This document shows, piece after piece, positions 33,873-43,651 of a stretch of DNA of 64,000 nt (the first letter of the stretch is position 1; every line of letters starts with the position of its first letter). The translations under genes and the position numbers were made by a program. Origin of the DNA: Acetivibrio cellulolyticus CD2 (GTDB lineage: Bacteria > Bacillota > Clostridia > Acetivibrionales > Acetivibrionaceae); the NCBI RefSeq assembly GCF_000179595.2, contig NZ_JH556659.1, forward strand, positions 979 through 64,978. The letters are read 5' to 3'. The notes under the pieces are model-generated. The model was given only the letters and a program-made list of their open reading frames with translations. It made no database searches and was not told where the DNA came from.

Positions 33873-34505
33873 ATGATTAGGATTCTCATAGCAGAAGATA
33901 TGCAAATGTTGAGGGAAAGCTTGAAATTTATGATTGAAAGTGATGGAGAAATGCAGGTAGTTGCTCTTGCACAAAATGGCAAAGAGGCTTTATCTCTATG
34001 CGAAAAGGAATCTCCAGATGTAGTGGTCATGGATTTAAAGATGCCAGGGTTGGATGGTTTTGAAGCTACTAAATTTATTAAGTCAAGATACCCAAACACA
34101 AAAGTAATTGCTCTATCAACCTTCAATGATGAGGCAAGTGTTTCAAAGGCAGTCAAATCTGGAGTAGATGGATTTATTACAAAAGATCTGGGCCTCGCAG
34201 AACTTCATCAGTCCATAAAAAGTATTTATTTAGGACTGAGGGTATTTCAAAATCTTTCAAGAACTGGCGGTGCAAAAAAGTCATATTGTAGTGCTGAAAG
34301 GGAAGCATTGGAATTTAACTTGACTGATAGGGAAATTGAAATCATTAAACATATTTCAGATGGTAAAAGCTATAAAGAGATTGGGGAAGTTATCCATCTT
34401 TCAGAGGGAACCGTAAGAAATATGGTCTATGAGCTCCTTGGACGATTTAATCTGAATGACAGAATCCAGTTGGCTGTTTTTGCAGTAAAAAATAATATCA
34501 TTTAA
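33873..34505 (+). CDS. NarL/LuxR-family response regulator (210 aa)
   Basis: Receiver domain (1-120) with phospho-acceptor Asp54 in VVVMDLKMPG, the conserved Thr/Ser in ALSTF and Lys in FITKDLG. The C-terminal LuxR-type HTH (~145-207) contains LTDREIEIIKHISDGKSYKEIGEVIHLSEGTVRN. AAGGA precedes the start. It follows proB by one nucleotide and converges on a HisKA_3-type kinase gene 8 nt further on, its most likely partner. Targets unknown. Confidence 0.92.
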   Translation: MIRILIAEDMQMLRESLKFMIESDGEMQVVALAQNGKEALSLCEKESPDVVVMDLKMPGLDGFEATKFIKSRYPNTKVIALSTFNDEASVSKAVKSGVDGFITKDLGLAELHQSIKSIYLGLRVFQNLSRTGGAKKSYCSAEREALEFNLTDREIEIIKHISDGKSYKEIGEVIHLSEGTVRNMVYELLGRFNLNDRIQLAVFAVKNNII

Positions 34506-34513
34506 TCTACTGG

Positions 34514-36256
34514 CTATACTGGTATTTCTGCGTGAATACTGAAACCTTTCTCACCTCCTGAGCCGAAAGAAATCCTGCCATTAATTGAGGATATTCTGCT
34601 TTCCATACCTTTTAAGCCATTACCTTTTAAGATCGAAATACAACCTTTGCCATTATCAAATATATAGATATTTATAACTTTTTCACTCAAATTAAGCATC
34701 ACATTTACGTTACTTGCCTCACCATGTCTTAAAGAATTGGTAAGAGCTTCGCGACAGGTATAATATATTACTGTACTGATTTCCTCGGACAAACTTTCAG
34801 GCGGATTACCGCGAATTGAAAAATCAATATTAATTCCCACTGCCATAAATCCTTCAGCCATTGATTTGATTGATTCAATGAGACGGTTTCCTGAAAGATT
34901 CACTGCTGCAAAGTTTGAAACTGTATTCCTGAGTTCGGCAAGGCCTTGTTTTGCTACTTCAGAGGCAAGTTTAAATTTATCTTTCGCCATGCTTATATCA
35001 TTTTCCAGTGTCAGATTCCCAACTTCGAGCAAGGCAATGAGCAGAGATAGACAATGTCCCTGGGAGTCATGAATTTCCGCTGCTATCTTATTTCTTTCTT
35101 TTTCAGCGGTTAGCTCTTCTACAGTTTTGGCGTGTACCAAAAGCTTCGCATTAGTATCAGACAGTTTTTGGTTTTGTTCATTCAATTTATTCTGAATCAT
35201 TTTTTGTTCACTGATATCAATAAATGAAATTACCCAACCGATCAAAGACCTTTCTTCAAAAAGGGGCTGATAATATAGCTGAAACTGTTTGGAATCAAGT
35301 TCCACTTCACACTTTAGTCTTTCAAAATCTCCTTTACTGATTGCCTCAATCACCTTTTTTCCATCCTCTTGATATTTGGCATTTAAAGAAAGGAACAGTG
35401 ATATCTCTGAAGCATCCATTTCTAGTCTAACCTTGCATTTATCAGTTAATATATCTGATAGATACTGATTGAAATATGATATATTACCTTCATAATCAAC
35501 AATCATAATGCCTTCATTTATATTTTGAATAATTTTGGGGAATGCCATAGGAAGTATATTCAGAAAACTATATTTTAGTGAGGCTATACTAAAGAAAATT
35601 ACACTGATGAGAAGTGTGCTGGGCACAATATCAATGTTGTTAAATCTGTGATATAAGCCAAAAAAGTAGTAAATGAATGTAACCAGGTAAGATAATAAGA
35701 TACCTGTAATAAGTATTACATCCCGCTTTTTTACATGTCCATATTTTTTTATGTTGTTTCTAATGATAAGTATACTGCCAAATAAGAAATAACAATATTG
35801 CACAGCAATTTGAAGCCAAAACCCCCAGTAAAGATATAGTATTCCATCAGCATAACGGGTAAAAAACCGGTGGTAAATTGAGGTATATGACATGAGTGCA
35901 CAAGGCACAGAAGGTAATAGAATTTGTATTGCTTTTTTAATATTCAAACCGTTTACAATGAATTTGCTTTTAGTATAATATAAACTGAAAATAAACCATA
36001 ATGGTCCAAATAGAAATCCTGCAGCGTACTTTAATAATATAGTGATTTCCATCAAAGGTTTGTTGAAAGGGGCTATTAAAATTACTAGCATTTCACCGAG
36101 AGACCAATATAAACAACATGAAACAAATGCTATATATGCTTTGACAGATGCAGCTTTCTGTTTCCTTAACAACAGGATTATTAATGTTGCCATATAGGCT
36201 ACTGAAGAAATTATGAGTACGATTAATTCAAGTTTGTATTTTATTTGTTCAGGCAT
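34514..36256 (-). CDS. 7TM sensor histidine kinase with PAS and HisKA_3 domains (580 aa)
   Basis: Residues ~1-225 hold about seven membrane helices of the histidine kinase N-terminal 7TM type. A PAS domain follows (~235-355; EGNISYFNQYLSDIL, ends GWVISFIDISEQK), then a coiled coil and a HisKA_3 dimerisation domain with phospho-acceptor His396 in AAEIHDSQGH. The C-terminal HATPase domain (~480-580) has TCREALTNSLRHGEASNV, DNGKG and GLKGMESRI. Presumably phosphorylates the convergent NarL-type regulator; convergent orientation of partners is uncommon. Ribosome binding site is weak. Confidence 0.9.
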   Translation of the reverse strand: MPEQIKYKLELIVLIISSVAYMATLIILLLRKQKAASVKAYIAFVSCCLYWSLGEMLVILIAPFNKPLMEITILLKYAAGFLFGPLWFIFSLYYTKSKFIVNGLNIKKAIQILLPSVPCALMSYTSIYHRFFTRYADGILYLYWGFWLQIAVQYCYFLFGSILIIRNNIKKYGHVKKRDVILITGILLSYLVTFIYYFFGLYHRFNNIDIVPSTLLISVIFFSIASLKYSFLNILPMAFPKIIQNINEGIMIVDYEGNISYFNQYLSDILTDKCKVRLEMDASEISLFLSLNAKYQEDGKKVIEAISKGDFERLKCEVELDSKQFQLYYQPLFEERSLIGWVISFIDISEQKMIQNKLNEQNQKLSDTNAKLLVHAKTVEELTAEKERNKIAAEIHDSQGHCLSLLIALLEVGNLTLENDISMAKDKFKLASEVAKQGLAELRNTVSNFAAVNLSGNRLIESIKSMAEGFMAVGINIDFSIRGNPPESLSEEISTVIYYTCREALTNSLRHGEASNVNVMLNLSEKVINIYIFDNGKGCISILKGNGLKGMESRISSINGRISFGSGGEKGFSIHAEIPV

Positions 36257-36346
36257 AGTTAAAAGGCCTTTCCAAGGGAAATAAATTGTATATCTATTTT
36301 ATCACAGCATACCTAAAGAAGAAAGCTTAATGAAGGTTATAACATT

Positions 36347-36396
36347 GCTGCATTAGTGCAAGAAACTGTTCAACAGTCTTGGCTAATGCAGCTTTT
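36347..36396. terminator. Long hairpin downstream of the CBM2-hydrolase gene
   Basis: GCTGCATTAG pairs perfectly with CTAATGCAGC, and inside it CAAGAAACTGTT pairs with AACAGTCTTG, giving one long rod. Ts follow only on the plus strand, although the gene that ends here (36410) is on the minus strand. It may stabilise the mRNA 3' end or lie in the leader of the kinase gene at 36256. Confidence 0.5.
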
Positions 36397-36409
36397 ATAA
36401 CTGAAAAGC

Positions 36410-37738
36410 TTAGTTTAAATAAGTTTCAAGGAATTTCAGAACACTGCTTTCATATTCTTCCTTATCTTCAGTATACATGGCATTACAGTGGCCTGAGTTC
36501 TCGAATATACATTTTTCTTTTGGACCTATTGCAGCATCATACAGTGCATCTACTTCACTTACCGATACATTAGTGTCATTCAAGCCATGAATGAATAAAG
36601 CCGGTTTATCCATATTTTTCATGGAATTTGTATAAGGTGAAGGCAGCATACTTACCGGATAAGCAGATATATCATCGCCATATACTTCTGCAAAAATGTT
36701 AACTACATCATTTCCAATAGATTCCCATGTAAAATATGGTGAATATGTAGGGATAATTGCGTTTGCACCATCAAAAATGGCTGCCTTTATATCGTTGCTG
36801 AACGGAGCAAATAATTCAGCATTACATGCTCCATATGAAAAGCCGTAGATGGCAATTTTGTTATTGTCAACATCATGTCTTGTTTTTAAATAATGCACAG
36901 CAGATCCAACATCTTTAATTTCATTTGACATCAGTTCTGTATATTTTTCGGGTGTTTCGTAATAGTTCCAGTACCTTGAATTATATGCCAATATCTGATA
37001 TCCGTTATCAAGCAGGAATTTCAATTTAGGAACTTCCCAAAGGGCAGTACTTCCATAACCATGAAGCATAATAATTGTACCTTTTGCATTTTTTACAGGG
37101 AAAAACAAGCCCTTGAGTGTAATTCCATCTTCGGTTTTAAATTTTACATTCTTGTACTTTGCTTGAATAAATTTTTCCACAGGATTTTTTTCTATAATCT
37201 CATAGCCAACCCTATGAGGTTCATCGCTCGGGAATTTCGTTAAAAGGTAAGTAAGTCCATGAGCGAAGGATTTCTGAAATTCCTCACCTGTTTTTATACC
37301 GTAATACTGTTGCCATTCAATGTCTTTTTGAGCTAATTGGTCGTAAATATCAGTTACAATAAAATTTGAAGGCTCGGAAGTTGAGTTCCCGGATTTTCCG
37401 GTGACAATTAAGGAGATTTTCCCACCGGTTGGAATTACTTTGTTACGTGAAACAGAAGATATGGTATAGTGGTTATCCTGACTTTTTTCAATTTTGGCGT
37501 TTAATACACATGTTATTGTTCTGTCCCAATCAAATTCAAGTTTCCACTGGTCAAGTTCTCTACTGCTGTTGTTTTGAATGGTAATCTTGCTCAAAAACCT
37601 GCAATTCCAGTTACCTTCCGCTTCATACTTGATTTCGACTTCCGAAGATGCATTGGCAAATGACACTGACAATAGCTGAATACCGAGTAAGCTAAGTATA
37701 AGCAGCCAGCAAAAGATTTTTTTACGGTTTGTTTTCAT
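36410..37738 (-). CDS. Secreted CBM2-like domain plus alpha/beta hydrolase (442 aa)
   Basis: Signal peptide 1-31. Residues ~32-130 resemble a family 2-type (cellulose or xylan) binding module: YEAEGNWNCRFLSKITIQNNSSRELDQWKLEFDWDRTI with WNC and W...F pattern. The alpha/beta hydrolase domain (~190-442) has oxyanion HGYG, nucleophile Ser301 in GFSYGA, acid Asp388 in HGLNDTNV and His417 in SGHCNAM; the triad looks complete. Prolyl-oligopeptidase/acetyl-esterase-like family. Likely a polysaccharide-bound esterase. Ribosome binding site GGAGG. No dockerin, so it is probably not on the scaffoldin. Confidence 0.85.
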   Translation of the reverse strand: MKTNRKKIFCWLLILSLLGIQLLSVSFANASSEVEIKYEAEGNWNCRFLSKITIQNNSSRELDQWKLEFDWDRTITCVLNAKIEKSQDNHYTISSVSRNKVIPTGGKISLIVTGKSGNSTSEPSNFIVTDIYDQLAQKDIEWQQYYGIKTGEEFQKSFAHGLTYLLTKFPSDEPHRVGYEIIEKNPVEKFIQAKYKNVKFKTEDGITLKGLFFPVKNAKGTIIMLHGYGSTALWEVPKLKFLLDNGYQILAYNSRYWNYYETPEKYTELMSNEIKDVGSAVHYLKTRHDVDNNKIAIYGFSYGACNAELFAPFSNDIKAAIFDGANAIIPTYSPYFTWESIGNDVVNIFAEVYGDDISAYPVSMLPSPYTNSMKNMDKPALFIHGLNDTNVSVSEVDALYDAAIGPKEKCIFENSGHCNAMYTEDKEEYESSVLKFLETYLN

Positions 37739-37983
37739 AACACATTCCCTCCAAGATCATTATTTTAATTCTATGATATTATGTTGTTTGTCATCTTGGT
37801 AAGTGCAGTTCATCATATAAATTTAAGCACTTTGTCACTTTTATAAAATATTAAATATTGGGATTAAGTAAATTGCAGGTTTATTATTAACATGTATGTT
37901 GTAAAAGGCATTTTTATTATGTAAAATTATATATATATAACCTTGGGATATATCCTAGTTGGTTGGTAAGCAGGTGACTTTGG

Positions 37984-39835
37984 ATGGTAATTAATATATA
38001 CAAAGGACTATTTGGTCGTAAGTTCTTTAATAAGGTATTTTTAATATACTCATTAACTACAATATGTGCGATTATAATAATTGCTTACATGTCGTCACTT
38101 AATATTGACATATCACTTAAGAACAAAGAGACTGAAAATAATGGTAAGGTATTGACAAGCATAAATGCCTATTTTGAGCAAAAGATTGCATCTTCCAGAA
38201 GCATAGCTGTAAACATATATACTAGCAGATCAATTAATGCAGAAATTGTCTATCTTATGAAAAATGGATACTATAAGCATCTCCAATATAAATATGACAA
38301 GCTTCTTTCAAGCCCGGAAAACAAATACAATGGTTTTGAGAGTTATTTTGATTCGTGTCTTTACAGGGACAGGGATATTCTCGGCATCTCTATATACAGC
38401 GGTACTCAGTCTGAAGCGTTTGTCTATTCCAACACAGGGCTGAGCATATATGATAAAGATCCGGTAATAACAAACTATTTTAAAAATCAGTCTGTAAACG
38501 ATCAAGGTGTAATGATTATTCCGACCCATCCGGTTAATTTCCTGAATGATAGCAATGCTTCCCGCGTATTTACAGTTGTTTACCAGGTTAAAGATACTTT
38601 TTCTTCCGACGTATCAGGTTATATAACTATAGACTACTCAATTGACGGTATTAAAAACGAATTCAGTAAATATTCAAATGATTATAAAGGTACTGTATTA
38701 ATATTTACACAGCAGGGTAAAACTATTTTTGATTCTTCAGATACGTACTATAATAATGACTATCCCTTTTATAGCAGTTTGAATGACACTAAAGGTGCTT
38801 CTCAGCTTTATAAGAACAATATAGTAAATACTGTTATATCACTCGATTCGGGTACTCTGGCAGCAGCAATTCTTCCCCAACAACTGCTTGAGGACGGCAG
38901 GAACCGTTCAGGCAGAACTATTTTCCTGATTTCTTTTGCCTGTATTATTGCCACTTTACTTCTAACCTTTATTACAATGCTGACTTTTTCAAAACGTATA
39001 GGTTCATTAATGTCCGGAATAAAGAGTATAGATTCAGGCGACCTTTCAAGTAGAATAACCATAAAAAGCAAGCAGGATGAAATAAGTGAGATAGCCGGAA
39101 GCTTTAACAATATGTGTGATCATTTAAACGAGTACATAGAAAAAGTGTATATGTCGGAAATAAAGCAAAAACAAGCTCAGCTAAAAGCGCTTGAGGCGCA
39201 GATTAATCCCCACTTTTTATATAATACCCTGGAATCCATAAGGATGAGGGCTCTTGTAAACGGCTCGAAAGATGTTGCTGAAATGATTTATCTCCTATCC
39301 TCGCTTTTCAGAAATTCCGTTAAGGGAAAATTTGTTATAACTATTGGCGAAGAAATAAAATATTGTAAAATGTACATAGAACTCTTTAATATGCGATTTA
39401 TAGATAATATCCAGGTAACCTTTGATATTAAAGAAGATACTGCATGCAAGCTATGGTATCATGAAGCATTCAATACAGCCTCTGATCGAAAACTATATTG
39501 TTCATGGAATTGACACTGATAGACCCGATAATTTATTGACAATCAGGGCTTTTAAGCATGAGGGTGATATATACATATATGTTATAGACAATGGAAGCGG
39601 TATACCGGAAGAAAAGTTAAACCATATTAAGCAGAAGCTTAAGAACCCCGATGTGGAAAGTAGTTCTGGTCTGGGTCTGACAAATGTAAATGAACGGATA
39701 ATGTTGTTATTCGGAAGCAGTTATGGAATGGACATATACAGTGAGTACGAAAAGGGAACTGTTGTTATGCTAAAATTACCTGCCAAAACAAGAGAGGAGC
39801 TGGAAAGCAATGTACAGAATGTTAATAGCAGATGA
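37984..39835 (+). pseudogene. YesM-type sensor histidine kinase with frameshift
   Basis: N-terminal membrane helix, extracytoplasmic sensor (~35-300), second helix (~310-335), HAMP (~336-390), then the His_kinase domain with His410 in EAQINPHFLYNTLESIRM and HATPase parts. The frame breaks near 39451: the first frame continues as nonsense (to 39513), while the C-terminal half resumes in the next frame as KHSIQPLIENYIVHG and DNGSGIPEEKL...GLGLTNVNERI. Removing one base around 39451 restores one continuous 616-residue protein of normal length. So it is a single-base insertion, natural or a sequencing error; no slippery site is evident. Its last codons overlap the yesN-like gene. Confidence 0.85.
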
Positions 39836-41033
39836 TGAACCTTTCATTGTTGAGGGGCTTAAATACATTATGAACTGGGAAGAGTTCGGTATTGAGCTGA
39901 TAGGTACAGCTTCGAACGGTTTTGAAGCATTGGAGCTAATAAAAAAGGGAGGAGCAGACCTCCTTATTACAGATATAAAAATGCCTAAAATGAGTGGGCT
40001 GGAACTAATACAAAAGGTAAAGGAGCTTAAGCTAAACACTCGTTTTATTATCTTAAGCGGCTATGATGACTTTGAATATTTGAAGGAGTCGATAAAGCTT
40101 GGTATAGAGAATTACCTTCTAAAGCCAATAAACTGCGAAGAACTCGAAGAAACAATAGTGAATGCAAGAAATAAACTTGAAAGCCAGAATTTGCAAAATT
40201 CGTATTCAAATAAAGATATGGATATTATAAAAAATAATATCCTCTATAGGTGGGTTACTGCCTCCATAAGCGAGAGTGAACTATTAGAGAGGGCTTCGCT
40301 TCTTGATATTCCATTGGAATATTCAAAATATGTAGCATGTATTCTCAGACTTTTTCCAAATACAGATGCCGGTGACGACTTGTACGTACTTATACAAAAA
40401 GCAGAAGAAATTTGCGCTAATGCAATAAAGTCCTGCAACTCAGGAGTTATATTTTGTACTCCTGAAAACAACATTGTATTCATAATGAATGATTTGGAAG
40501 AGTCTCATAATCTAGCTAGGCATTGTATAAGCAATTTGAAGGATGACTTGAATGTAAACTGTTTTATTACGATTGGCAGCATTGAGAATGATTATAAAAT
40601 TGTATCGAGAAGCTACTTCAGAGCGCTGGAATTGCAGCAGCACTCAATAATAATGCCGGCCAATAGCATACTTGATTACTTAAGCTTTATGAAAAGGTCA
40701 ACAGAAAAGAATGAAAGTATTAGTCCTTTAATAAAAAGAGTTTTAGAGTACGTCAAAAATAACCATTCCAGTGATCTTAGCTTAAAAACATTAGCAATTG
40801 ACTTCAACGCCAATTCCAACTACTTGGGACAATTGTTCAAAGAAGAAACAGGCGAATATTTCTCTGATTATTTAAATATGGTAAGAATAAACAAAGCAAA
40901 GGAACTCCTTCAAAGCACTGGCAAAAGTACTAAAGACATCTCCGTCGATGTAGGATATAAGGATGTAAACTATTTCTACAAAACTTTTAAAAAGTATTGT
41001 GGAGTTTCACCTTCAGAGTTTCGGAGCATGTAG
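39810..41033 (+). CDS. YesN-type AraC-family response regulator (407 aa)
   Basis: Receiver domain (1-120) with Asp55 in DLLITDIKMPKMSG and the YesN pattern LSGYDDFEYLKESIKLG plus LLKPI. A middle linker region lies at ~130-300, and a C-terminal double HTH AraC domain at ~310-405 (LSLKTLAIDFNANSNYLGQLFKEETG, then VGYKDVNYFYKTFKKYCGVSPSEFR). Translation overlaps the end of the YesM-type kinase by 26 nt. Such pairs usually control sugar ABC transporters, and a family 1 substrate-binding lipoprotein is encoded convergently just 6 nt downstream. Confidence 0.93.
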   Translation: MYRMLIADDEPFIVEGLKYIMNWEEFGIELIGTASNGFEALELIKKGGADLLITDIKMPKMSGLELIQKVKELKLNTRFIILSGYDDFEYLKESIKLGIENYLLKPINCEELEETIVNARNKLESQNLQNSYSNKDMDIIKNNILYRWVTASISESELLERASLLDIPLEYSKYVACILRLFPNTDAGDDLYVLIQKAEEICANAIKSCNSGVIFCTPENNIVFIMNDLEESHNLARHCISNLKDDLNVNCFITIGSIENDYKIVSRSYFRALELQQHSIIMPANSILDYLSFMKRSTEKNESISPLIKRVLEYVKNNHSSDLSLKTLAIDFNANSNYLGQLFKEETGEYFSDYLNMVRINKAKELLQSTGKSTKDISVDVGYKDVNYFYKTFKKYCGVSPSEFRSM

Positions 41034-41039
41034 ACGATT

Positions 41040-42536
41040 CTACTGACCTGACTTTTTTGATATCCACTGATCGATTTGCCTCTGCTGTTCATCCATAACT
41101 TTGTCAAGTCCAGCCTTCTTGTATTTTTCAATCACCTTGGGAATATAAATTTTAGGATCAACTGCGCCAACAAAAACAGGTGCTTCTACTTCCTCAGTTA
41201 CTTCTGTTATTTTGGCTATCTCACTTTCTACTGGTGTCGGGTCAAAGTTGAATTCCAACAAAGGTGAAATAATTGCCCTTGAATCAAAATCTTTGAAATC
41301 CTCGTTCAATGTTTTAGGATAATAGGACATGGAATATGCCAGATAACTGTTTCCGTAGGTATGATTTGCAATAGAATACCCATTGCCGCACATATCTATA
41401 ACATTTTCCGAAACCTTTTTATAGTGTATCCCCTCTATACCGTATCCTAACAGGTTGTATAAATACTTGTCGGTATTAAGCAATTCCAAAAACATCATTA
41501 CCCTTTCCGGGTCCTCAGAGGTAGAGGATATTGCCTGCATATGATATTCTATATCCTTTTTGGTAATAAACGGCTGCCTTAAGGGTACAGTTACAACATC
41601 GTACCCCAAGCGGTTTGAAAGCTCACTTGAGACCCTGGGATTGTATGCTGAAGCACCGACAAACCAATTTCCAGTTTTCTCATAGCCAGCTATACTTTTT
41701 ATAGTGGCTGCATCTTGAAGAATATAGGCTTTTTTATACCATTTATGCATTAAAGCTGCATATTGCTGAAACTCGGGTGTTTCAAAAGTATTCACCAGCT
41801 TGTAGTCTGTCCGGTTATCAAAGTATAAAGCACTTGGTACCTGCTCGTCGATTCTTTCCATAGGCATGGAAAAAGCGGAACAAGAATATGCACATATCAG
41901 GTAAGGGACAACATCGGGTTCATTTTCCTTTATAACCTGAAACATAGGTTCCAAATCTTCAAGCTCTGAGACGGATGATATGTCAAATCCATACTTTTGC
42001 ACATATTTTTTATTAAGTGTAATACAGAATTGGTGCCCAAGTTCCTTTATCGACGGAACGGCGTATATTTTACCGTTTACTTTTGCACCATCCAACAATA
42101 CTTTGGGAGAACGCTCCAAAATACCCTTTCCGTATTTCTCTAGCAAGGTATCAAGCTCAACGAAAGATCCTTTTAAGGAGTTTTGGACATAGCTGTTTAT
42201 CCAAGCAGATGTAAAGCATAAATCAAACTTTTGACCGGATGAAATTACTGACTTAATTTCCTTATCGTAATTGTTAAAATCAATCAATTCCAACTTTAGT
42301 CTGGCATTTATTTTTTTCTTAAGGTATTTGTTAACCTCTTCTAAGACAAGTCCGGAATCCTTCTGAGGAGTATTCATATGATACCAGACAATTTCATATT
42401 CCGGTAATGGAGAACTACTGTCATTTTGTTTCAGCGTTCCATTACTCTGCAAATTTTGATCACATGCAGCAAAAAGAATAGTAATGCATAAGAGAATTAA
42501 AACACATAATTTAATTTTAATAGTGCTCCTGCCCAT
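41040..42536 (-). CDS. Extracellular solute-binding lipoprotein, family 1 with DUF3502 (498 aa)
   Basis: Lipobox LFAAC (Cys ~25) after a hydrophobic signal. The binding protein fold has two lobes: EIVWYHMNTPQKDSGLVLEEVNKYLKKKINA, then the SAWINSYVQNSLKGSFVELDTLL segment and the PYLICAYS region. The C-terminal ~100 residues match the DUF3502 extension typical of LipO-like sugar-binding proteins. No permease genes are nearby, so it is an orphan component or a sensor partner of the YesM/YesN pair encoded convergently. Ribosome binding site AGGGGG. Confidence 0.9.
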   Translation of the reverse strand: MGRSTIKIKLCVLILLCITILFAACDQNLQSNGTLKQNDSSSPLPEYEIVWYHMNTPQKDSGLVLEEVNKYLKKKINARLKLELIDFNNYDKEIKSVISSGQKFDLCFTSAWINSYVQNSLKGSFVELDTLLEKYGKGILERSPKVLLDGAKVNGKIYAVPSIKELGHQFCITLNKKYVQKYGFDISSVSELEDLEPMFQVIKENEPDVVPYLICAYSCSAFSMPMERIDEQVPSALYFDNRTDYKLVNTFETPEFQQYAALMHKWYKKAYILQDAATIKSIAGYEKTGNWFVGASAYNPRVSSELSNRLGYDVVTVPLRQPFITKKDIEYHMQAISSTSEDPERVMMFLELLNTDKYLYNLLGYGIEGIHYKKVSENVIDMCGNGYSIANHTYGNSYLAYSMSYYPKTLNEDFKDFDSRAIISPLLEFNFDPTPVESEIAKITEVTEEVEAPVFVGAVDPKIYIPKVIEKYKKAGLDKVMDEQQRQIDQWISKKSGQ

Positions 42537-42886
42537 TTAACACTTTCCCCCTAATAATAGCGATGCTGGCAATATAAAACTATATCTCTATGTAATATTA
42601 ATGGTCTATATTGAGTAATTACATTTAGTCTGCGAGGTTCTGCAGCGTTAGGTTATACTTTGATGAAAGTCAGTATTGACTAATGCAAGATGTTTTTGAA
42701 GAAGTATATAGTTGTATTATACAAATTATACCATGCTTTGGCTTATTAATCAAAGCAGATATTAAAATTATCGTAATTAAATATAAAATAATGATAATCA
42801 AAATGATTAATTTTAACAGCAAATGCTTAATATGTAAAAAATGCGGCAGGAGAGCCACAATCCTGCCGCATTTTTTATATTATATT
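42537..42886. other. 350-nt intergenic region
   Basis: AT-rich, between two minus-strand genes. Apart from the terminator at 42835-42876 I see no supported gene or RNA; the short frames on both strands lack ribosome binding sites and are AT-driven. Confidence 0.5.
42835..42876. terminator. Bidirectional terminator of the LysM-SleB gene
   Basis: AATGCGGCAGGA pairs with TCCTGCCGCATT over a short loop, with As before and six Ts after. On the minus strand it lies directly behind the gene ending at 42887. Confidence 0.9.
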
Positions 42887-43642
42887 TTAATAAACGTATA
42901 CCATTTTTCCAACTCTTAATGCAATTGGTTTTGACCACAGCCATTTATTTGTTGCACTATCATCAAAATAATACAATGCGCCGTTCGTTGGGTCAACCCC
43001 GTTAAGCGCTTCCAATGCGGCTTGTTTTGCAGAAGATGTTGCAGGTTTGTTTATCCAACCGTTTTCAACGGGTGTAAACTGATAATAGCGGCTATCCTTC
43101 TGATAAATGACACCACTAATGGTGTTTGGAAACTGGGAACTCTTTACCCTGTTTACCACTACTGCACCAACCCCAACCTTTGCTTGATAGGGCTCACTGG
43201 CTGCTTCAGCATTGATGAGCCTTGCAAGCAAATCGAGTTCATAAGCGGAATAGGATATTGCCGATTTACTGGTATTTACTCCATTTGCAATAGGTAAAAC
43301 TAACTTCTGACCAATATAAAGTGAATTGTCCCACTTATTGTTTGCTTTTCTCAAGGATAAAAGCGAAATTCCAGCTCTTTTAGCAATAAGGTAGAGTGAG
43401 TCACCGCTTTTTACTGTATAATCTACGCCCGGAACTTTGAGTACCTGGCCGGGATAGATTGTATTGCTCGACAAATTATTATCTGTCTTAATTTTTGTTG
43501 TACTTGTGTTGAAGGTCTGGCTGATGGAATAAATTGAGTCATTGTTTACAACAGTGTAACTGCTTGCATTGACTGGTATAGCCAACGCTAAAGTTAAGGC
43601 TGTAGTAGCAATAAATACTGCTGCCTTTTTAGTAAAATACAT
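42887..43642 (-). CDS. LysM-SleB/CwlJ-type cell wall hydrolase (251 aa)
   Basis: Signal peptide 1-26, two LysM peptidoglycan-binding modules (~27-70, SYTVVNNDSIYSISQTFN; ~74-118, DYTVKSGDSLYLIAKRAG), and a C-terminal hydrolase of the SleB/CwlJ family (~135-251; LLARLINAEAASEPYQAKVGVGAVVVNRV with catalytic Glu in NAEA, then YQFTPVENGWI). Used in cell wall remodelling, or in spore cortex lysis in relatives. It is controlled by a c-di-AMP riboswitch directly upstream, which fits control of autolysins by c-di-AMP. Ribosome binding site AAAGGGGG; terminator downstream. Confidence 0.92.
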   Translation of the reverse strand: MYFTKKAAVFIATTALTLALAIPVNASSYTVVNNDSIYSISQTFNTSTTKIKTDNNLSSNTIYPGQVLKVPGVDYTVKSGDSLYLIAKRAGISLLSLRKANNKWDNSLYIGQKLVLPIANGVNTSKSAISYSAYELDLLARLINAEAASEPYQAKVGVGAVVVNRVKSSQFPNTISGVIYQKDSRYYQFTPVENGWINKPATSSAKQAALEALNGVDPTNGALYYFDDSATNKWLWSKPIALRVGKMVYVY

Positions 43643-43651
43643 ATTAAATTC

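Noticed and set aside
42670-42858. 62-codon minus-strand frame and an overlapping 78-codon plus-strand frame
   Set aside because: Both are AT-driven, run into the terminator stem and lack ribosome binding sites.
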